Below the pieces are notes generated by a model, which saw nothing but the letters and a program-made list of their open reading frames with translations, was not told the origin of the DNA and did no database searches. From Treponema sp. (GTDB taxonomy: Bacteria > Spirochaetota > Spirochaetia > Treponematales > Breznakiellaceae), in the NCBI GenBank assembly GCA_031264395.1, contig JAISEB010000181.1, forward strand, positions 1-8,185: DNA of 8,185 nucleotides. Reading direction: 5' to 3'. Both the position numbers and the translations under genes were made by a program. This document shows, piece after piece, positions 6,511 to 8,185 of the stretch (positions within the stretch are counted from its first letter, which is position 1; the number at the start of each line of letters is the position of its first letter).

Positions 6511-7973
6511 TGGAACGGTACATTCTTGCAATCGATCAAAGTACAAGCGGGACCAAGGCACTGATCCTCGATGAACAGGGAAAAGTCGCCGTCAAGACCG
6601 GCAGGGAACACAGGCAGAAAATTTCGGCGGAAGGCTGGGTGTCCCACGATCCCGTGGAAATATACAGGAACACAATCGCCGCGGCGGCGGACGCGCTCGC
6701 GCGGGCGGGAACGGACCCCGCACAGATAGCCTGCGCCGCCGTAAGCAACCAGCGGGAAACGGCGCTGGTGTGGGACAGGAAGACCGGCGTTCCCGTAGAC
6801 GACGCCGTTGTATGTCAGTGTTCACGGGGGGCTGAGATCTGCGGGCGGATAAAGGACAGAGCCGCCTCCGTACAGGAAAAGACGGGGCTTCCCCTTTCAC
6901 CCTATTTTTCCGCTTCGAAAATAGCATGGCTCCTTGAGCGCACGGGGAACCTTCACAATAAAAACCTCTGCGCCGGAACCGTGGACAGCTGGCTCGTGTA
7001 CAAACTTGCCGGAAATTTCAAAACCGACTGGTCCAACGCGTCCCGGACACAGCTCCTTAACCTCCGCACCCTTGAGTGGGACAGGGACGTGTGCGGCCTC
7101 TTCGGCATCGATCCCGCGATACTCCCTGAAATCTCCGACAGCAACGCCTGTTTCGGCCATACCGATTTTGAAGGGCTCCTCCCCCGCCCCGTGCCGCTGC
7201 AGTGCGTAATGGGAGACTCCCACGCGTCCCTCTTTGGACAGGGCTGCCTCGAAAAAGGGATGGGCAAAGTCACCTACGGCACCGGTTCTTCCGTCATGGT
7301 GAACACGGGGGAACAGCCTGTCTTCTCTGAAAATCTTTCGGCCTCAATCGCGTGGGGCATGAACGGCCGCATAAGCTATGTCCTTGAGGGAAACGTCAAC
7401 TATTCGGGGGCGGTCATCAAATGGCTGGCCGGCGACGTGAAGCTGCTTTCATCCGCCGCCGAAGCGGGGCCTCTGGCCGCGACGGCAAACCCCGAAGACA
7501 CCACCTATCTTGTGCCGGCGTTTTCCGGCATGGGAGCGCCCTACTGGGCGGCCGGCGCAAAAGCGGCTTTTTGGGGAATGACCCGGAAGACAGGCCGGGC
7601 CGAACTGGTCAAGGCCGCGGAGGAATGTATCGCGTACCAGATTGCCGACGTAATACGGGTCATAAGGGAAGAAGGAATCACGCTCAGGGAATTGCGCATA
7701 GACGGCGGCGGCTGCGGGGATCAGTACCTCCTGCAATTCCAGAGTGACATCCTCAATCTTCCTGTCTTTGTTTCCACCGCCGGGGAACTTTCCGGCATGG
7801 GCGCGGCCTACGCGGCGGGCCTGGCGGCGGGGATCTACGGACAGGACATCTTCAGCCGCCGCTCCTCCAAAAGCTACGAGCCGAAAATGGACGGCGAAAG
7901 GCGGAAGGCGCTTTACGGCGGCTGGCTTGAGGCGGTGCGCGCCGTTACCGGCGCGAAAACGGGACGCGCCTGA
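6510..7973 (+). CDS. FGGY-family carbohydrate kinase, glycerol-kinase-like with altered substrate pocket
   Basis: This 487-residue cytoplasmic protein has both actin-like domains of FGGY kinases, which transfer phosphate from ATP to a sugar or polyol. It resembles glycerol kinase throughout: LAIDQSTSGTKA (6-17), SNQRET (79-84), KTGLPLSPYFSASK (124-137), GTVDSWLVYKL (156-166), TDWSNASRTQLLNL (172-185), TYGTGSS (255-261), PAFSGMGAPYW (336-346) and FQSDIL (410-415). Arg82, Glu83, Tyr132 and Asp236, matching GlpK Arg83, Glu84, Tyr135 and Asp245, are kept. However, the positions of GlpK Trp103, Gln246 and Phe270 are Cys102, Ser237 and Ser261. This argues against glycerol as substrate and for a bulkier one. 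The ATG overlaps the isomerase TAA by one base, indicating translational coupling, so the isomerase product is the natural candidate substrate. Calling it plain glycerol kinase would probably be a misannotation. Confidence 0.9.
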   Translation: MERYILAIDQSTSGTKALILDEQGKVAVKTGREHRQKISAEGWVSHDPVEIYRNTIAAAADALARAGTDPAQIACAAVSNQRETALVWDRKTGVPVDDAVVCQCSRGAEICGRIKDRAASVQEKTGLPLSPYFSASKIAWLLERTGNLHNKNLCAGTVDSWLVYKLAGNFKTDWSNASRTQLLNLRTLEWDRDVCGLFGIDPAILPEISDSNACFGHTDFEGLLPRPVPLQCVMGDSHASLFGQGCLEKGMGKVTYGTGSSVMVNTGEQPVFSENLSASIAWGMNGRISYVLEGNVNYSGAVIKWLAGDVKLLSSAAEAGPLAATANPEDTTYLVPAFSGMGAPYWAAGAKAAFWGMTRKTGRAELVKAAEECIAYQIADVIRVIREEGITLRELRIDGGGCGDQYLLQFQSDILNLPVFVSTAGELSGMGAAYAAGLAAGIYGQDIFSRRSSKSYEPKMDGERRKALYGGWLEAVRAVTGAKTGRA

Positions 7974-7988
7974 TACGCGGGGAAAGCG

Positions 7989-8036
7989 GGGCGCGGAGGG
8001 AAATTCCCCGCGCCCGAATCCGGTGTTTTCTTTTTT
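7989..8036 (+). terminator. Probable terminator at the operon end
   Basis: GGGCGCGG (7989-7996) pairs perfectly with CCGCGCCC (8008-8015); two further G-C pairs can form inside after a bulged A, leaving a small loop. A T-rich run (TTTTCTTTTTT, 8026-8036) follows, but nine bases separate it from the stem, so this is weaker than the textbook form. It lies 15 bases after the kinase TGA and just before a new promoter, which fits an operon end. Partial read-through is possible. Confidence 0.6.
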
Positions 8037-8061
8037 CATATTGCATATTGAAAAATGAAAA
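8033..8061. repeat. Inverted repeat across the downstream promoter
   Basis: TTTTCAT (8033-8039) and ATGAAAA (8055-8061) are perfect 7-base inverted copies centred at 8047, spanning the -35 box. The layout resembles an operator. The left arm TTTTCAT starts exactly 38 bases before the -10 box, as does the TTTTCAT at 309-315 before the operon promoter. The spacing of the right arm differs by six bases between the two sites, so a common operator is uncertain. Confidence 0.4.
8037..8050. repeat. Tandem 7-base direct repeat at the -35 region
   Basis: CATATTG occurs twice head to tail (8037-8043 and 8044-8050), the second copy running into the -35 hexamer. Tandem half-sites next to -35 are a known arrangement for activators that bind direct repeats, but two short AT-rich copies can also be chance. 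Confidence 0.45.
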
Positions 8062-8076
8062 CAGAAAGAGTATACT
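8048..8076 (+). promoter_or_regulatory. Strong sigma-70-type promoter of the downstream oxidoreductase gene
   Basis: TTGAAA (8048-8053) and TATACT (8071-8076) are separated by exactly 17 bases, each one or two changes from consensus. The predicted start of transcription is near 8083, giving a very short leader of about 14 bases that still includes a GAGGA (8086-8090) in front of the ATG at 8097. It follows the likely terminator of the sugar operon. Confidence 0.8.
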
Positions 8077-8096
8077 GGTCCCCATGAGGAACTTCA

Positions 8097-8185
8097 ATGT
8101 ACGAGATTGACAAAAAACTTGAAAGGCTTGAAAAGACCGGTTCTCCCATCGGGACAGCCCTTATAGGGACGGGACAAATGGGAAG
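8097..8185 (+). CDS. N-terminus of a Rossmann-fold NAD(P)-dependent oxidoreductase (partial, 3' cut)
   Basis: The first 29 residues are visible before the window ends. They begin MYEIDKKLERLEKTGSPI, a short charged helix, followed by the first strand and glycine loop of a dinucleotide-binding fold: ALIGTGQMG, with GxGxxG at residues 24-29. This opening, a helix and then the nucleotide loop after about 20 residues, resembles the homoserine-dehydrogenase-like COG4091/SAF-domain group often found in sugar-acid or polyol loci, but too little is visible to be sure. The start is supported by GAGGA (8086-8090), six bases before ATG, and by a near-consensus promoter. It has its own promoter, yet the same orientation and immediate proximity to the sugar operon suggest a related metabolic role. 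Another NAD(P)-binding family with the same loop cannot be excluded. Confidence 0.7.
   Translation, partial: MYEIDKKLERLEKTGSPIGTALIGTGQMG

Noticed and set aside
7449..8039. A 196-codon minus-strand frame over the end of the kinase gene and the gap after it
   Set aside because: It is an antisense shadow of a conserved kinase region, and its upstream part would use the T-run and promoter DNA as coding sequence.
8084..8110. An eight-codon leader peptide frame starting at the ATG at 8084 and overlapping the oxidoreductase start
   Set aside because: It would start at or next to the predicted transcription start without a ribosome binding site and encodes nothing suggestive of attenuation.
1..8185. 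CRISPR arrays, tRNA or rRNA genes, transposases or insertion-sequence ends
   Set aside because: No regularly spaced repeats, cloverleaf-like segments, transposase motifs or flanking duplications were seen; the window is almost entirely accounted for by the operon.

Overview
The window shows one complete sugar-uptake-and-catabolism operon, flanked by the end of an unrelated upstream gene and the start of a separately promoted downstream gene. Everything is on the + strand. The DNA is GC-rich with short AT-rich promoters, strong GGAGG-type ribosome binding sites, a relaxed lipobox on the binding protein, and an ABC importer without its own ATPase. I read this tentatively as a host-associated spirochaete (Treponema-like). 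That is an impression from style, not a demonstrated assignment.

Layout: positions 1-176 hold the C-terminal end of an unrecognised gene, closed by a textbook intrinsic terminator (195-229). An extended -10 promoter (about 324-352) then starts the operon. Its genes are a lipoprotein-type sugar-binding protein (393-1652), a structured intergenic RNA segment (1684-1795), two MalF/MalG-type permeases (1812-2678 and 2688-3527), a cytoplasmic DUF5060 / apiosidase-like (DUF4038) / DUF5605 glycosidase candidate (3536-5086), an L-fucose/L-arabinose isomerase-family protein (5113-6510) and an FGGY kinase closely resembling glycerol kinase (6510-7973). A GC-rich hairpin with a delayed T-run (7989-8036) probably ends the operon. 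A near-consensus sigma-70 promoter (8048-8076) then starts a Rossmann-fold oxidoreductase that is cut by the window end.

Inferred workflow: the binding protein and two permeases import a glycoside or small oligosaccharide, energised by an ATPase encoded elsewhere. The cytoplasmic glycosidase releases a monosaccharide, the isomerase converts the aldose to a ketose, and the kinase phosphorylates the ketose. The actual sugar is unknown. Two points make the locus worth attention. The glycosidase belongs to the poorly characterised apiosidase-like group. The kinase keeps the glycerol-kinase framework, but three pocket positions that contact glycerol (Trp103, Gln246 and Phe270 in E. coli GlpK) are Cys, Ser and Ser here, which fits a larger substrate. 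A branched or unusual pentose/tetrose route, with apiose as one possibility, is a testable hypothesis and not a conclusion.
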